Positions 26,909 to 36,828 of a stretch of 64,000 bases of DNA are shown in pieces. The notes under the pieces were generated by a model that was given only the letters and a program-made list of their open reading frames with translations, did no database searches and was not told the origin of the DNA. This DNA comes from Clostridium sp. AM58-1XD. GTDB taxonomy: Bacteria; Bacillota; Clostridia; Lachnospirales; Lachnospiraceae. Positions within the stretch are counted from its first letter, which is position 1; every line of letters starts with the position of its first letter. A program made the position numbers and the translations under genes. The stretch covers positions 1 to 64,000 of the forward strand of contig NZ_QSDR01000026.1 in assembly GCF_003464085.1 (NCBI RefSeq), in the 5' to 3' direction.

Positions 26909-29900
26909 TTACACTGTCTGAAACAGTTCTTCCAGCGCTCCGGTTTTTACCAAATATTCCTTCATTTTATTTTTAAGGCCTTCCTCGTCATTCTTCGCGA
27001 GACACTTGCCCATTTCATTCAGACAGCTGAAGCGGCTGTCATCGTCTCCAAGAGCCGTAACGTCGATTTTGCCCATCTTCATACAGGTCCGTTTTCCATT
27101 TTCCATGTCGTAAATCTTATACTCCAGAACTTCCCCGTCAAACAGCAGCATCTGCCTTACGAAAATCCCCTGGTATACACGTCGCAGGTCTTCCCTGTGG
27201 AATTCTTCTTCCTCCGGCAGAACCCTCAGGAAAAGTTCGGGCTTTGAACTTTTTCTTCCCTTGTATTCAATCATAACTTTGGACATGATTTCCTCAGGCA
27301 CGGGAATATGTCTGGATAAATTCTTCATATAAGGAAATACCATGCCGTTTTCCAGAAGCGTTTCCATCATGGAACTGCAGAGTTTTTTCTGATCTGATTC
27401 CAGCTTTTTCACGGTGGAATAGTACTTGGTCAGAGCAAGCAGATAGATCACCGGAATTTTGTTCCGCTCCATACTGTTGTTCACCGCACCTTCTAGATAG
27501 GCCATTACCTCCCCGCTGGCCTGCTGGTCCTTCAGAAAGAATTCCATACTTTTCATGGTAAAAAATGCCTTGACCAGGCTTTCGCTGACACGCCGCTTCC
27601 CTACATACAGTTCGAACACCCTGTCCATGTGGCCGGTCTCGCAGGTGAACATCATCTGTGCAAGAAGCCGCTCTTCCAGATCATACGTTTCCACTCTCAG
27701 CTTTACACTGTCTTCCAGAATGTGATACATGCTGTCGGTCGTGCCGTTGAAATGCTCACACAGGTAATCCAGCAGAATACTGTCGGCTTTTCCATCCTGA
27801 AATACACGGAAAGAAAGGTGGAGAAGGAGTTCGTCCTGGTCGAACATTCTCTGCAGAACAAGGCGGCAGCACATGCTGTACAGATATTCCGGCTTCACGC
27901 CGCTCAATCCATATGCTGCAATCATATCATATGCTTCCTGCATATATCCTTTTATAATAATTGTTTCGCACAACGCGATCCGCTCCGAGCTGTCCAGCTG
28001 TCCCTTCGGCAGCTTCAGCAGATAGCTGACATCACATTCTTCATTCCGTTCCGCCTCTTTTCTATAATAGGCGATGATACCCGAAATTATTTTTTTCCGG
28101 TAAAGCTGTCCCGGCTCCGAGCCGTCCAGAACATTTTTAAGTTCTGCTATCTCTTCTTCCGTCTCCGGTCCCCGGTCTGCAATCCTGCGGCACGATTCCA
28201 GCTGCAGTGTAGAATGCTCCGGATAGACCTCGAAACAGCGTTTCTCCAGTTCCGGCTCCGTCATGACTCTTGTTTTCATACTTCGTACATTGTAATAGCG
28301 GTTACCGAAGCTGTCCTGGAAAATCAGGACGTGATGGCCGGAAAACAGCGGAACAAAAGCTACGCCGTCTACGAGCAGAAACGCGTCTTCCCGCTCCAGT
28401 TCCTCCTGCCTTACAATGACGTATTTCATGTTTGGATTCCGGCATTCAATTTTATATGACTTCAGGATTGCGGGGAGCACTTTGGCAACCGGAACATCAA
28501 TCATGTCCCGGTAAATCATATGTTCATAGATTACTGCAAGCCTGTCATCGATCCTGGCTTCAAACAGCTGCTCCATGGCAAACTGTTCTATCTCTCTCTC
28601 ATATTCCTTGTAAATAGGGCTGTCGGCTTTCAGATACAGGAGTATATTGCAGTAAAGCACGCATCTGGTGTGCATATCCAGCTCTTTTGCATAGGAAAAA
28701 TACAGGAGCACTTCCTTGGGCAGCAGGTGGTCGTATCCTGACGGCAGGGAATACAGAAAGTATTCATACAGCCTGGTCAGACTGATTCCTTCCGAAAGTC
28801 CCCTCTCGTACCACTCAAACGCCTCCAGTGTACGCTTTTCTCCTTTGATCAGCATACAGCAGATGGCAGAAAGAATTTCCTTTTCCTCAAAACTCTCATA
28901 CAGGATTGTCAGCAGGCGGTAAAAGAGCCTGTGATAATATTTCGCCCCTGATGCCACCATGGCCGTCCGTATCGCAAGTTCCTCGCCGATCAGATTTCTT
29001 CTGGCTCCGAAATAAAGCGCATGGAGGAAGAAGTGATCCATATATCTTAAAAATCCCGGTTCTTCATTGAAAAGCCTGCATGCTTCCATATAGAGGAACG
29101 GGCTGCAGCAGCCGGCTTCGTAAAGCTTTCTCATCTTCTCCAGAAGCATTCCCGGATTGTCATACATCTGTGCGTCCAGGCGCAGCAAAAGAATAAACAG
29201 GTAGGGATGGTCTTCTGATTCATCCACGTACTGATGCAGCAGGGACACAAGGGCCTCTTTCTGACCCGGCCTCTTCTGTACAAGGGCGTTTAAATACAGA
29301 TAAAAGCAATACAGCTCCGGCTTTTCCTGCCGAAAAGCCACTACGCGGTCGCGGCACCAGGACAAAATCTGCTCTGCCTTGTCCGCTCTGTTTTTCATAA
29401 GCCATGCCTCTGCGGTGAAAAGGGAAACCATCTCATGATCCCCATACTGGGCTTTCAGCTTCTCCAGCTCTCCCAGCATCTGATCCGTCAAAGTCCCCTC
29501 GTCGTAAACCCCGCTTTCATAGTCGAGACGGAGTTCCATATAATTGCGGAACTCTCTGAGGCGCAGGACGCTGACCTCTTCCGACGTCTCCCCTTCTGCC
29601 CTTCCCTCGGCCGAGATGACGATACGCGCTGACGTCCGCACCGTTCTAAGGGAGATACAGCCCAGATTCTTTCCTCTGTGCATGCGTTCCGGGCATATGC
29701 GGTATTTCAGCACGCAAGTCCCATTTTCGAAATCTTCATCCGTCAAGCTAGTTACCGGAAGGTCGATAAATCCACCGTCCGTATCTATGGTTATATTCAC
29801 ATATCCCCATCCCTTTTTCCGGATGGTCAGTGAATCTTCAAACATATTTTCACATTTTGTATACGCCCTGGTCTCTTCCCTGATCTCCAGTTCGGCCGGC

Positions 29901-30466
29901 TTCTTCATATCGAGAGCCACCATAAACTCTTCTACCAGATTTTTCCTGTCCCCGTGGCCCTTCAGACCGTCATATACGGCTCTTACGCGGATATCCTGCA
30001 TAAACGGCGCACGGACAAAATCCTGGTATTCAAACAGGCGCATAGCCAGATCCATATCCTCCTTTGCCACCTTGGCAAAGTCTCCCGGCTCCTTTAACTG
30101 TTCCAGAATCTGCGCAGAAATCCCCTTTTCCACCGTAAAGGCATATGGGATTTTCTTTTCCCCGCTGTTGGTCACAAGATAAAAAGCTCCCTCAATCCTG
30201 TCGCCGTTCTCAAGATACCGGGTATCCACTTCATAGGCGATGCGGTTGCGAAGCCCCCCAAATGCGTGATTCAGTACGGTGACCCTCTCGCAGGAGGAAT
30301 ACACCAGACCTTTTATATTTAAATGATTGTCGCTCTGGACATAAAATTCGTCTTTCACTGTCCCGCCGGCGGCGATTGTTTCTTCAATCAGATCCGGGCG
30401 GAGACTGCACTGTGGAATCTCCATATCGAGAATTCCCTTGGCAAGCCGGTTGATTCTTTCTCTCAT
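26909..30466 (-). CDS. DUF5717 family protein, very large
   Basis: About 1185 residues, soluble, with no signal peptide or membrane segment. The N-terminal third looks beta-rich, as in Ig-like domains (for example the segment WGYVNITIDTDGGFIDLPV). The remaining two thirds are helical repeats of a degenerate TPR/HEAT-like kind. I choose the ATG at 30466 (MRERINRLAKG, AGGTGATACT upstream) over the one at 30502, which lacks a ribosome site. It is first in a three-gene cluster with DUF5716 and a TPR-like gene. Function unknown; its size and repeats suggest a scaffold. Confidence 0.8.
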   Translation of the reverse strand: MRERINRLAKGILDMEIPQCSLRPDLIEETIAAGGTVKDEFYVQSDNHLNIKGLVYSSCERVTVLNHAFGGLRNRIAYEVDTRYLENGDRIEGAFYLVTNSGEKKIPYAFTVEKGISAQILEQLKEPGDFAKVAKEDMDLAMRLFEYQDFVRAPFMQDIRVRAVYDGLKGHGDRKNLVEEFMVALDMKKPAELEIREETRAYTKCENMFEDSLTIRKKGWGYVNITIDTDGGFIDLPVTSLTDEDFENGTCVLKYRICPERMHRGKNLGCISLRTVRTSARIVISAEGRAEGETSEEVSVLRLREFRNYMELRLDYESGVYDEGTLTDQMLGELEKLKAQYGDHEMVSLFTAEAWLMKNRADKAEQILSWCRDRVVAFRQEKPELYCFYLYLNALVQKRPGQKEALVSLLHQYVDESEDHPYLFILLLRLDAQMYDNPGMLLEKMRKLYEAGCCSPFLYMEACRLFNEEPGFLRYMDHFFLHALYFGARRNLIGEELAIRTAMVASGAKYYHRLFYRLLTILYESFEEKEILSAICCMLIKGEKRTLEAFEWYERGLSEGISLTRLYEYFLYSLPSGYDHLLPKEVLLYFSYAKELDMHTRCVLYCNILLYLKADSPIYKEYEREIEQFAMEQLFEARIDDRLAVIYEHMIYRDMIDVPVAKVLPAILKSYKIECRNPNMKYVIVRQEELEREDAFLLVDGVAFVPLFSGHHVLIFQDSFGNRYYNVRSMKTRVMTEPELEKRCFEVYPEHSTLQLESCRRIADRGPETEEEIAELKNVLDGSEPGQLYRKKIISGIIAYYRKEAERNEECDVSYLLKLPKGQLDSSERIALCETIIIKGYMQEAYDMIAAYGLSGVKPEYLYSMCCRLVLQRMFDQDELLLHLSFRVFQDGKADSILLDYLCEHFNGTTDSMYHILEDSVKLRVETYDLEERLLAQMMFTCETGHMDRVFELYVGKRRVSESLVKAFFTMKSMEFFLKDQQASGEVMAYLEGAVNNSMERNKIPVIYLLALTKYYSTVKKLESDQKKLCSSMMETLLENGMVFPYMKNLSRHIPVPEEIMSKVMIEYKGRKSSKPELFLRVLPEEEEFHREDLRRVYQGIFVRQMLLFDGEVLEYKIYDMENGKRTCMKMGKIDVTALGDDDSRFSCLNEMGKCLAKNDEEGLKNKMKEYLVKTGALEELFQTV

Positions 30467-30518
30467 AGTATCACCTGTTCTAATGATCGTTATCTCTGCC
30501 ATTTTATCATATTTTTTC

Positions 30519-30547
30519 TTGATTTGAAAGTGGAAACTTGCTATGAT
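30519..30547 (+). promoter_or_regulatory. Promoter of the malic enzyme gene
   Basis: TTGATT (30519-30524), a 17-bp spacer, TATGAT (30542-30547), in the 114-bp gap between two divergent genes. The start codon at 30581 is preceded by GAGGGACG. Confidence 0.7.
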
Positions 30548-30580
30548 AGAAGAAAAATGACAAAAGAGGGACGAAAAATC

Positions 30581-31729
30581 ATGACAAACAGTGATAAAGC
30601 TTTACTTCTTCATAAAGAATGGCAGGGAAAACTGGAAACAATTTCCAAAGCAAAGGTAACAACACGGGAAGATCTGGCTCTCGCCTATACACCTGGCGTA
30701 GCAGAACCATGCAAGGTCATTGCCGAACATCCGGAAGAGGTATATACTTATACATGGAAATCCAATACCATCGCCGTCGTTTCTGACGGAAGCGCCGTAC
30801 TCGGCCTCGGCAACATCGGAGCAAAAGCCGCCATGCCGGTTATGGAGGGAAAGGCCGTTTTATTTAAAGAATTCGGAGGCGTGAATGCCGTTCCCATCTG
30901 TCTCGATACTCAGGATACGGAGGAAATCATTAAAACCGTGGTTCATCTTGCCCCCGGTTTTGGCGGGATCAATCTGGAGGACATCTCAGCTCCCCGCTGC
31001 TTTGAGATCGAAGAGCGGCTGAAAGAACTGCTGGACATCCCGGTCTTCCACGACGACCAGCACGGAACAGCAATCGTCGTTCTGGCTGGCATCATCAACG
31101 CCCTTAAAGTGACAGGAAAGAAAAAAGAAGATTGCAGAATCGTTGTCAACGGCGCCGGAAGCGCAGGTGTTGCCATAACAAAACTGCTTCTCACCTATGG
31201 CTTTCCCCACATCACCATGTGTGACAGGGCAGGAATCCTCTGCAAGGGTATGGACGGGCTGAACTGGATGCAGGAAAAAATGATGGATGTCACCAATCTG
31301 GAACACCATCACGGAAGCCTGGCAGATGCCTTACATGGCGCCGATATCTTTGTGGGCGTCTCTGCTCCCGGAATCGTTACCCAGAAGATGGTCGCTTCCA
31401 TGAACAAGGATGCCATTCTGTTTGCCATGGCCAACCCCGTTCCGGAAATTATGCCTGATCTGGCAAAGGCCGCAGGTGCAAAGGTCGTTGGCACAGGTCG
31501 TTCCGATTTTCCAAACCAGGTCAACAACGTTGTCGTATTCCCCGGAATCTTCAAAGGCGCTCTGGAGGGACGTGCCTCCGCGATCACCGAAGAGATGAAA
31601 CTGGCTGCCGCTTCAGCAATTGCCGGGCTCGTAGACGACTGTGACTTAAATGAAAACAATATTCTGCCGGAGGCTTTCGATCCGCGTGTAGCCGACGTTG
31701 TCAGCCGTGCTGTCAAGGAACACATCTGA
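30581..31729 (+). CDS. NAD(P)-dependent malic enzyme
   Basis: Oxidative decarboxylation of malate to pyruvate. 382 residues, the short bacterial form without a phosphotransacetylase domain. Visible signatures: AYTPGVAEPCKVI, the metal-binding segment PVFHDDQHGTAIVV and the Rossmann motif VVNGAGSAGVAI. The C-terminal segment FAMANPVPEIMPD is also typical. The start is ATG 30581; the open frame extends upstream to 30323 only as an overlap with the DUF5717 gene. It is the first of three same-strand genes. Confidence 0.93.
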   Translation: MTNSDKALLLHKEWQGKLETISKAKVTTREDLALAYTPGVAEPCKVIAEHPEEVYTYTWKSNTIAVVSDGSAVLGLGNIGAKAAMPVMEGKAVLFKEFGGVNAVPICLDTQDTEEIIKTVVHLAPGFGGINLEDISAPRCFEIEERLKELLDIPVFHDDQHGTAIVVLAGIINALKVTGKKKEDCRIVVNGAGSAGVAITKLLLTYGFPHITMCDRAGILCKGMDGLNWMQEKMMDVTNLEHHHGSLADALHGADIFVGVSAPGIVTQKMVASMNKDAILFAMANPVPEIMPDLAKAAGAKVVGTGRSDFPNQVNNVVVFPGIFKGALEGRASAITEEMKLAAASAIAGLVDDCDLNENNILPEAFDPRVADVVSRAVKEHI

Positions 31730-31871
31730 TCGTTCCTGTCTGCAGATGATCCGGCTGAAGCTCTCTTTTGCCGGAGGCCCCTGCAAGGCGCTTCGTTCTC
31801 TGGCGTATGCAATGAATCCTATTATTTCAGATATCTGAAAAACCACATTTCAATCGTTGACGGGGTATGTT

Positions 31872-32396
31872 ATGCTATCAGAACCGATTACACTATACAA
31901 ATTAATGAATCTTTATATGCTAAAGCAGGTAAATTTCCCGCTGACCAACGGACAGCTCACCAATTTCTTTCTGGAAAAAGAGTACACGACTTACTTTACT
32001 CTCCAGCAGGCATTGAACGAGCTTCTGGAGGCCGGTCTGATCCGCATGGAATCTCTTCACAACAGCACCCGCTATGAGATTACAAAGGAAGGCGAGGACA
32101 CTCTGGGATTTTTCTGCAAAAAGATATCCCCTGCCATTATCGACGACATGGATCAGTATCTGAAGGAGAACCGTTTCCGCCTCCGCAATGAGGCCAGCAC
32201 AATCGCGGATTTCTATAAATCCACCGGCCAGGATTACATCGTTCACTGTGAGGTGCGGGAAGGCAAGGAAAGCCTGATTGAACTGAATCTGGCCGTACCG
32301 GATAAAGAACAGGCTGAAGCCATGTGCAGCCAGTGGAAGGCGAAAAACCAGGAAATCTATTCCTATGTCATGAAGGCTCTCATGAGCCCATCATAA
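31872..32396 (+). CDS. DUF4364 family protein
   Basis: 174 residues. The N-terminal 80 residues look like a winged helix (LYKLMNLYMLKQ, LTNGQLTNFFLEKEYTTYF, then a wing with TRYEITKEGEDTL), in line with the DUF4364 family of presumed transcriptional regulators. The C-terminal half is an alpha/beta region with no known ligand. The ATG at 31872 follows a GGGG ribosome site; a TTG at 31857 is in frame but less likely. Confidence 0.8.
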   Translation: MLSEPITLYKLMNLYMLKQVNFPLTNGQLTNFFLEKEYTTYFTLQQALNELLEAGLIRMESLHNSTRYEITKEGEDTLGFFCKKISPAIIDDMDQYLKENRFRLRNEASTIADFYKSTGQDYIVHCEVREGKESLIELNLAVPDKEQAEAMCSQWKAKNQEIYSYVMKALMSPS

Positions 32397-32420
32397 AAAG
32401 AAGGTTAAAAGGAGGCTCTT

Positions 32421-32816
32421 ATGCGTTATCGTTCCGGCAATCGTTCTTTTTACAAAAGCAAAAATCACACAATCGATATAAAGAAATCAGGATTTTGGTA
32501 TATTACGCTACCCCTTTTTCTGTTTATGCTCGCTTACCGTACTGCAGAGTGTGTACTGCACAGGAAACTGGACAGGGAAACTTCTGAAACCATTCCAGAG
32601 AAAAGAGGCGGCTGCAGGATCATAGACCGCAGCGCCTGTTCTTCCAGTCAGTTTTTTGAAAAAAAGCCGGTTGAAAAACCGCATACCGTCACTCCTCTCG
32701 AGAAAGAACCGGTCAAAACGGAATTCATTCCCCCGGTACAGGTGGGGAAACCCGCAGGACAGCCTGTGGGCGAATGCAGATCGGTACCTTCCGTCACAAT
32801 CACTGAAGGGCTGTAA
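32421..32816 (+). CDS. Small single-pass membrane protein
   Basis: 131 residues with a basic N-terminus (about 1-22), one membrane segment (about 25-45) and a long Pro/Lys/Glu/Ser-rich tail with no recognisable domain. The ribosome site AAAAGGAGG is strong, and the gene is 24 bp after the DUF4364 gene, so it is probably co-transcribed. I do not recognise the family. Confidence 0.55.
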   Translation: MRYRSGNRSFYKSKNHTIDIKKSGFWYITLPLFLFMLAYRTAECVLHRKLDRETSETIPEKRGGCRIIDRSACSSSQFFEKKPVEKPHTVTPLEKEPVKTEFIPPVQVGKPAGQPVGECRSVPSVTITEGL

Positions 32817-32843
32817 ACTGCCAATACTTTTAAGCGAAAATAA

Positions 32844-32916
32844 CGCAGTCTCTGCACCCGATTTTGCGGCATGTCTCTGCCATGTCACACAATCAGGTGC
32901 AGAGGCTGCGTTTTTT
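32844..32916 (+). terminator. Terminator after the small membrane protein
   Basis: A 15-bp stem (32844-32858 with 32896-32910, one G-U pair) with a small inner hairpin, then six T. It lies between convergent transcripts (this group and the arg operon). Confidence 0.85.
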
Positions 32917-32952
32917 CTGCATTTACAGCACTCTTTTCATAATCGGTTTCGC

Positions 32953-34155
32953 TTATTCTGCGCCTGCGTTCAGCGCCTCTTTCAATCGCAGAATCATCTC
33001 ATCCACATCTGCTTTTTCGATAACCAGCGGCGGCACAAACCGTATTACATGGCTGCCTGCACTGATCAGTACCAGCTTCTGCTCTAACAGCGCGTTATTT
33101 ACCACAGGCGCAGCAGGAACGGTCAGTTCAATCCCCTGCATCAGCCCTTTTCCGCGACATTCTTTTATTACGCTGCATTCTCCTTTTAGCGCCTTGAGCT
33201 TTTCATGAAGATACTCTCCCATCGCCGCTGCATGTTCTGGAATATTTCTCTTTTCGAACAGATCCAGTACCTTGGACGCCGCCGCTGTCACAAACGGGTT
33301 GCCTCCGTATGTCGTGCCGTGATCACCGGGTACCATGGCTTTTGCAGCCTCCCCGCGTGCGAGGAATGCACCGATTGGAACGCCGTTTCCCAAAGCTTTC
33401 GCCACCGTAATCACGTCCGGCTTCACTCCGTACCACTGCCATGCGAACATCTTTCCGCTTCTGCCCATACCACACTGGATTTCATCCAGCATGAGCAGGA
33501 TTCCGTTGTCATCGCATATCTTTTTCACACCTTTTATAAATTCTTCCGAAGCCGGATATATACCGCCTTCTCCCTGAATCGTTTCCATAAGGACTGCGCA
33601 CGTCTTTTCATTGACCAAGGCCTTTACGCTCTCCAGATTGTTAAATTCGGCAAATCTGATGCCTGGTATCAGTGGCTTAAACGGCTCCTGGTAGTGGTCA
33701 TTTCCGGTGACGGACAGGGCTCCCAAACTGCGTCCATGGAACGAATTCTTCATGGCGATGATTTCATGCTCATGGTTTCCTGTTTTATTATACGCATGGC
33801 GGATGGCGATCTTCATTGCGCCTTCAATCGCCTCCGTACCGCTGTTTGTAAAGAATACCTTTTCCATACCGGAAGCCTTCAGAAGCTTTTCTCCTGCTTC
33901 CACAGACGGCTGGTTATAAAAGAGATTGGACACGTGAAGAAGCTTGTCGATCTGGTCTTTCAGCGCTGTTTTAAACTCCTCATCGTCATAGCCAAGGCCC
34001 ATGACGGCAATCCCCGCTCCGAAGTCCAGATATTCCTGCCCCTCGCTGTCATACAGATGAACGCCCTTACCGTGGTCGAATACGACCGGGAAACGGTTAT
34101 ATGTCTTATAAAATGTATTCTCTGCCTCATCGATAATCTGCTGTTTATGATTCAT
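32953..34155 (-). CDS. argD: Acetylornithine aminotransferase
   Basis: Transfers an amino group from glutamate to N-acetylglutamate semialdehyde in arginine biosynthesis. A class III PLP aminotransferase of 400 residues. It has the segments [17 protein letters not shown] (PLP phosphate) and [13 protein letters not shown] (Asp), and the PLP lysine in [15 protein letters not shown]. The start is ATG 34155, which overlaps the end of argB by 11 bases and has GAGGAG upstream. It is the last gene of the arg operon. Confidence 0.96.
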   Translation of the reverse strand: MNHKQQIIDEAENTFYKTYNRFPVVFDHGKGVHLYDSEGQEYLDFGAGIAVMGLGYDDEEFKTALKDQIDKLLHVSNLFYNQPSVEAGEKLLKASGMEKVFFTNSGTEAIEGAMKIAIRHAYNKTGNHEHEIIAMKNSFHGRSLGALSVTGNDHYQEPFKPLIPGIRFAEFNNLESVKALVNEKTCAVLMETIQGEGGIYPASEEFIKGVKKICDDNGILLMLDEIQCGMGRSGKMFAWQWYGVKPDVITVAKALGNGVPIGAFLARGEAAKAMVPGDHGTTYGGNPFVTAAASKVLDLFEKRNIPEHAAAMGEYLHEKLKALKGECSVIKECRGKGLMQGIELTVPAAPVVNNALLEQKLVLISAGSHVIRFVPPLVIEKADVDEMILRLKEALNAGAE

Positions 34156-35041
34156 GATAGAATTTCTCCTCTCTGGAGTTAATGATTGCCGTGCCGATTC
34201 CTTTATTCGTAAAGATTTCCAGCAGCAGGCAGTGCGGAATTCTTCCGTCCAGAATATGCACTCTGGATACGCCGCTCCGAATGGCATCGATGCAGTTCTG
34301 CAGCTTCGGTAGCATTCCGCCTCCGATTCCGCCTCCCGATACGAACTCCTGGGCTTCATCAGCCGTGATTTCGGAAATCAGGGAACTCTTGTCTTCAAAG
34401 TCCCGGTAAACCCCCTCTACATCCGTCAGGAAAGCCAGTTTTTCAGCCTGTACGGCAGAAGCGATCGCACACGCTGCGTCGTCCGCATTTACATTGTAAC
34501 TGGTCAGATGGTCATCGCAGCCCACGGGACATATGATCGGCAGGAAATCCTTCTCCAGCAGATCATAGATGATTTTAGGATTTACTTCTTTAATATTTCC
34601 CACAAATCCGATGTCCTCGCCGCCTGAATATTTCTTCTCACATTTGAGCATCATGCCGTCTTTACCGCTGATTCCAACCGCCCTTATACCCAGTTCATTG
34701 ACCATCTGAACAAGACTCTTATTAACCTTGTTCAGAACCATCTCTGCAATCTCCATAGTGGCTTCATCCGTTACTCTGAGTCCGTTCACAAATTTAGGCT
34801 CCATGCCCACTTTGTTGATCCAACGGCTGATTTCCTTTCCTCCGCCGTGAACGATGATCGGCTTAAATCCAGTCAGTTTCAGGAGCACCACATCCTGAAT
34901 CACCCGCTTTTTCAGCTCTTCATCCAGCATGGCGCTTCCGCCGTACTTCACGACGATTATTTTCCTGTTAAACCTCTGTATGTACGGAAGGGCTTCGATC
35001 AGCACTTCCGCTTTCTGCATAATGGACGGATCCAGATTCAT
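34145..35041 (-). CDS. argB: Acetylglutamate kinase
   Basis: Phosphorylates N-acetylglutamate. 298 residues with VVKYGGSAM (ATP site) and [11 protein letters not shown]. The N-terminal helix before the kinase core (residues about 3-22) is the type found in arginine-inhibited hexameric kinases, so feedback inhibition is likely (an inference). It lies 18 bp after argJ. Confidence 0.96.
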   Translation of the reverse strand: MNLDPSIMQKAEVLIEALPYIQRFNRKIIVVKYGGSAMLDEELKKRVIQDVVLLKLTGFKPIIVHGGGKEISRWINKVGMEPKFVNGLRVTDEATMEIAEMVLNKVNKSLVQMVNELGIRAVGISGKDGMMLKCEKKYSGGEDIGFVGNIKEVNPKIIYDLLEKDFLPIICPVGCDDHLTSYNVNADDAACAIASAVQAEKLAFLTDVEGVYRDFEDKSSLISEITADEAQEFVSGGGIGGGMLPKLQNCIDAIRSGVSRVHILDGRIPHCLLLEIFTNKGIGTAIINSREEKFYHES

Positions 35042-35059
35042 AATTATTCCTCCTCTTTC

Positions 35060-36283
35060 TTATGAGCGGTAATCCGCGTTGATTTTGACGTAATCGAATG
35101 TCAGATCGCAGCCCCAGGCCGTTGCTTCACCTGTTCCCATTTTCACATCTGCGATTGCCGTAACCTCCGGTTCTGAAAGGATCTTCGTCGCTTCTTCTTC
35201 ACTGTAGTCAAGAGCTACGCCGTTTTCTATAATCTTCATCTTTCCCGCCCTACTTTCAAAGAACAGGTCTACCTGATCCGGATCGAACATTGCTCCTGAA
35301 TAACCCATAGCACATAGAATCCGTCCCCAGTTGGCATCGTGGCCGAAGATCGCCGCCTTTGTAAGGCTGGAAGTGATTACCGATTTTGCCAGTTTTACCG
35401 CCTGCTCCTTATCGGACGCACCCTTGATCTTCACTTCAAAAAGAGCCGTACAGCCCTCTCCGTCTCCCGCAATTTTCTTTGCCAGCGTTTCGTTTACACA
35501 GCGAAGCGCCCTGCAGAATTCCTCATAGTCTTCATTTCTTTCGGTGATTTCTTCATTCCCTGCCATTCCGTTGGCGAGCAGAAGAACGGTGTCATTCGTC
35601 GATGTGTCCCCATCTACGGAAATCATATTGTATGTATCCTTGATATCTTCTTTCAGCGCTTCCATGAGAAGTTCCTTGCTGATTGCAGCGTCAGTAGTCA
35701 GAAAACTGAGCATGGTGCACATATTGGGATGGATCATTCCGGAACCTTTACACATGCCGCCGATCGTAACCGTCTTTTTTCCGATTGTTATCTGCACGGC
35801 GGCTTCCTTCTTTTTTGTATCCGTTGTCATGATAGCCTTTGCCGCCTTCGTTCCGCTCTCAACAGCCTCAGAAAGCTGCGGCGCCATGGCCTTTACGCCG
35901 GCTGCGATCCTGTCTATAGGAAGCTGCATACCGATGACTCCCGTAGACGCTACCAGCACACTTTCTTTGGGAATGCCCAGCGCTTCTGCTGCCGCCTCTG
36001 CCGTGGCACCGCAATACTCCATACCTTCCTGCCCCGTACACGCATTGGCAATCCCTGCATTCACCACTACGGCATGTGCCGCTGCTTTGCCGTTCACCTG
36101 CGCCTGATCCCATTTCACAGGAGCTGCCTTTACAAGATTCGTCGTAAACGTACCGGCTGACCTGCACGGTTCCTTGCTGTATATCAGAGCCATATCCTGC
36201 CTGCCTTCATACTTGATTCCTGCCGCCGTCGAAGCCGCTGCGAATCCCTTTGCGGCCGTAACGCCGCCTTCTATCCTCTTCAT
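35060..36283 (-). CDS. argJ: Bifunctional ornithine acetyltransferase / N-acetylglutamate synthase
   Basis: Recycles the acetyl group from N-acetylornithine to glutamate. 407 residues from ATG 36283, which follows AAGGAGGAAAACGG. The autocleavage site is in VLVASTGVIGMQLP, before the Thr that becomes the nucleophile. The later segments SVDGDTSTNDTV and GHDANWGRILCA are also typical. Its presence explains the absence of argE here. Confidence 0.96.
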   Translation of the reverse strand: MKRIEGGVTAAKGFAAASTAAGIKYEGRQDMALIYSKEPCRSAGTFTTNLVKAAPVKWDQAQVNGKAAAHAVVVNAGIANACTGQEGMEYCGATAEAAAEALGIPKESVLVASTGVIGMQLPIDRIAAGVKAMAPQLSEAVESGTKAAKAIMTTDTKKKEAAVQITIGKKTVTIGGMCKGSGMIHPNMCTMLSFLTTDAAISKELLMEALKEDIKDTYNMISVDGDTSTNDTVLLLANGMAGNEEITERNEDYEEFCRALRCVNETLAKKIAGDGEGCTALFEVKIKGASDKEQAVKLAKSVITSSLTKAAIFGHDANWGRILCAMGYSGAMFDPDQVDLFFESRAGKMKIIENGVALDYSEEEATKILSEPEVTAIADVKMGTGEATAWGCDLTFDYVKINADYRS

Positions 36284-36336
36284 CCGTTTTCCTCCTTGAT
36301 CCTCCCGCACATATACGGAATGATATGTCTGTATGA

Positions 36337-36801
36337 TTATGCGATAAATTCCACCCTGTTTCCTTCATTCAGCACTGCGTCATAATAATTCACGTCGGAC
36401 CGGAAATTCCATCCAATTTCTTTCCAGAAATCATTTCCGACCATGTTGTTCTTAAATGCGATCAGGGTAATTTTATTGATTCCTTCCTGTTTTAAAGCTT
36501 CCATGGCATATTTTACCATTCCTGACCCAATCCCGCGTTTCCTGTATTTTTCATGGACACACACATGATAAAAGCTCCCCTGGCGTCCGTCATGGCCGCA
36601 GAGTACGTCTCCGATAATCCTGCCTCCACAGACAGCTACAACGCTGGTCAGAGGATTCCGTCTCAGAAACCGTTCCACACCTTCTCTGGAATCATCTACA
36701 GACCGGATTCCAAAGCCTTTCGTTTCCTTCCACAATGTATATACCTCATCGTAATCTTCAATTGTCATCTGCCGGATCGTTACGTCTGCCGTCCCTGCCA
36801 T
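36337..36801 (-). CDS. GNAT-family N-acetyltransferase inside the arg operon
   Basis: About 154 residues with the acetyl-CoA binding motif YRKRGIGSGMVKYAM. The ATG at 36801 follows GAGAGGTGG; a GTG three codons upstream lies inside that site. It is between argC and argJ with short gaps. It could be a dedicated N-acetylglutamate synthase, feeding the cycle, or an unrelated acetyltransferase. The sequence does not match the classical ArgA, and similar small GNATs have been proposed as synthases in other bacteria. Confidence 0.82.
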   Translation of the reverse strand: MAGTADVTIRQMTIEDYDEVYTLWKETKGFGIRSVDDSREGVERFLRRNPLTSVVAVCGGRIIGDVLCGHDGRQGSFYHVCVHEKYRKRGIGSGMVKYAMEALKQEGINKITLIAFKNNMVGNDFWKEIGWNFRSDVNYYDAVLNEGNRVEFIA

Positions 36802-36828
36802 AAAAGCCACCTCTCTTTTTCTTTTCCC

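Noticed and set aside
27629..28459. Long plus-strand open frame opposite the DUF5717 gene
   Set aside because: It is antisense to a well-supported gene, has no ribosome site and an unnatural His/Phe/Arg-rich composition.
35339..36160. Open frames on the plus strand opposite argJ
   Set aside because: Shadow frames of a conserved gene; Cys/Arg/His-rich composition without motif.
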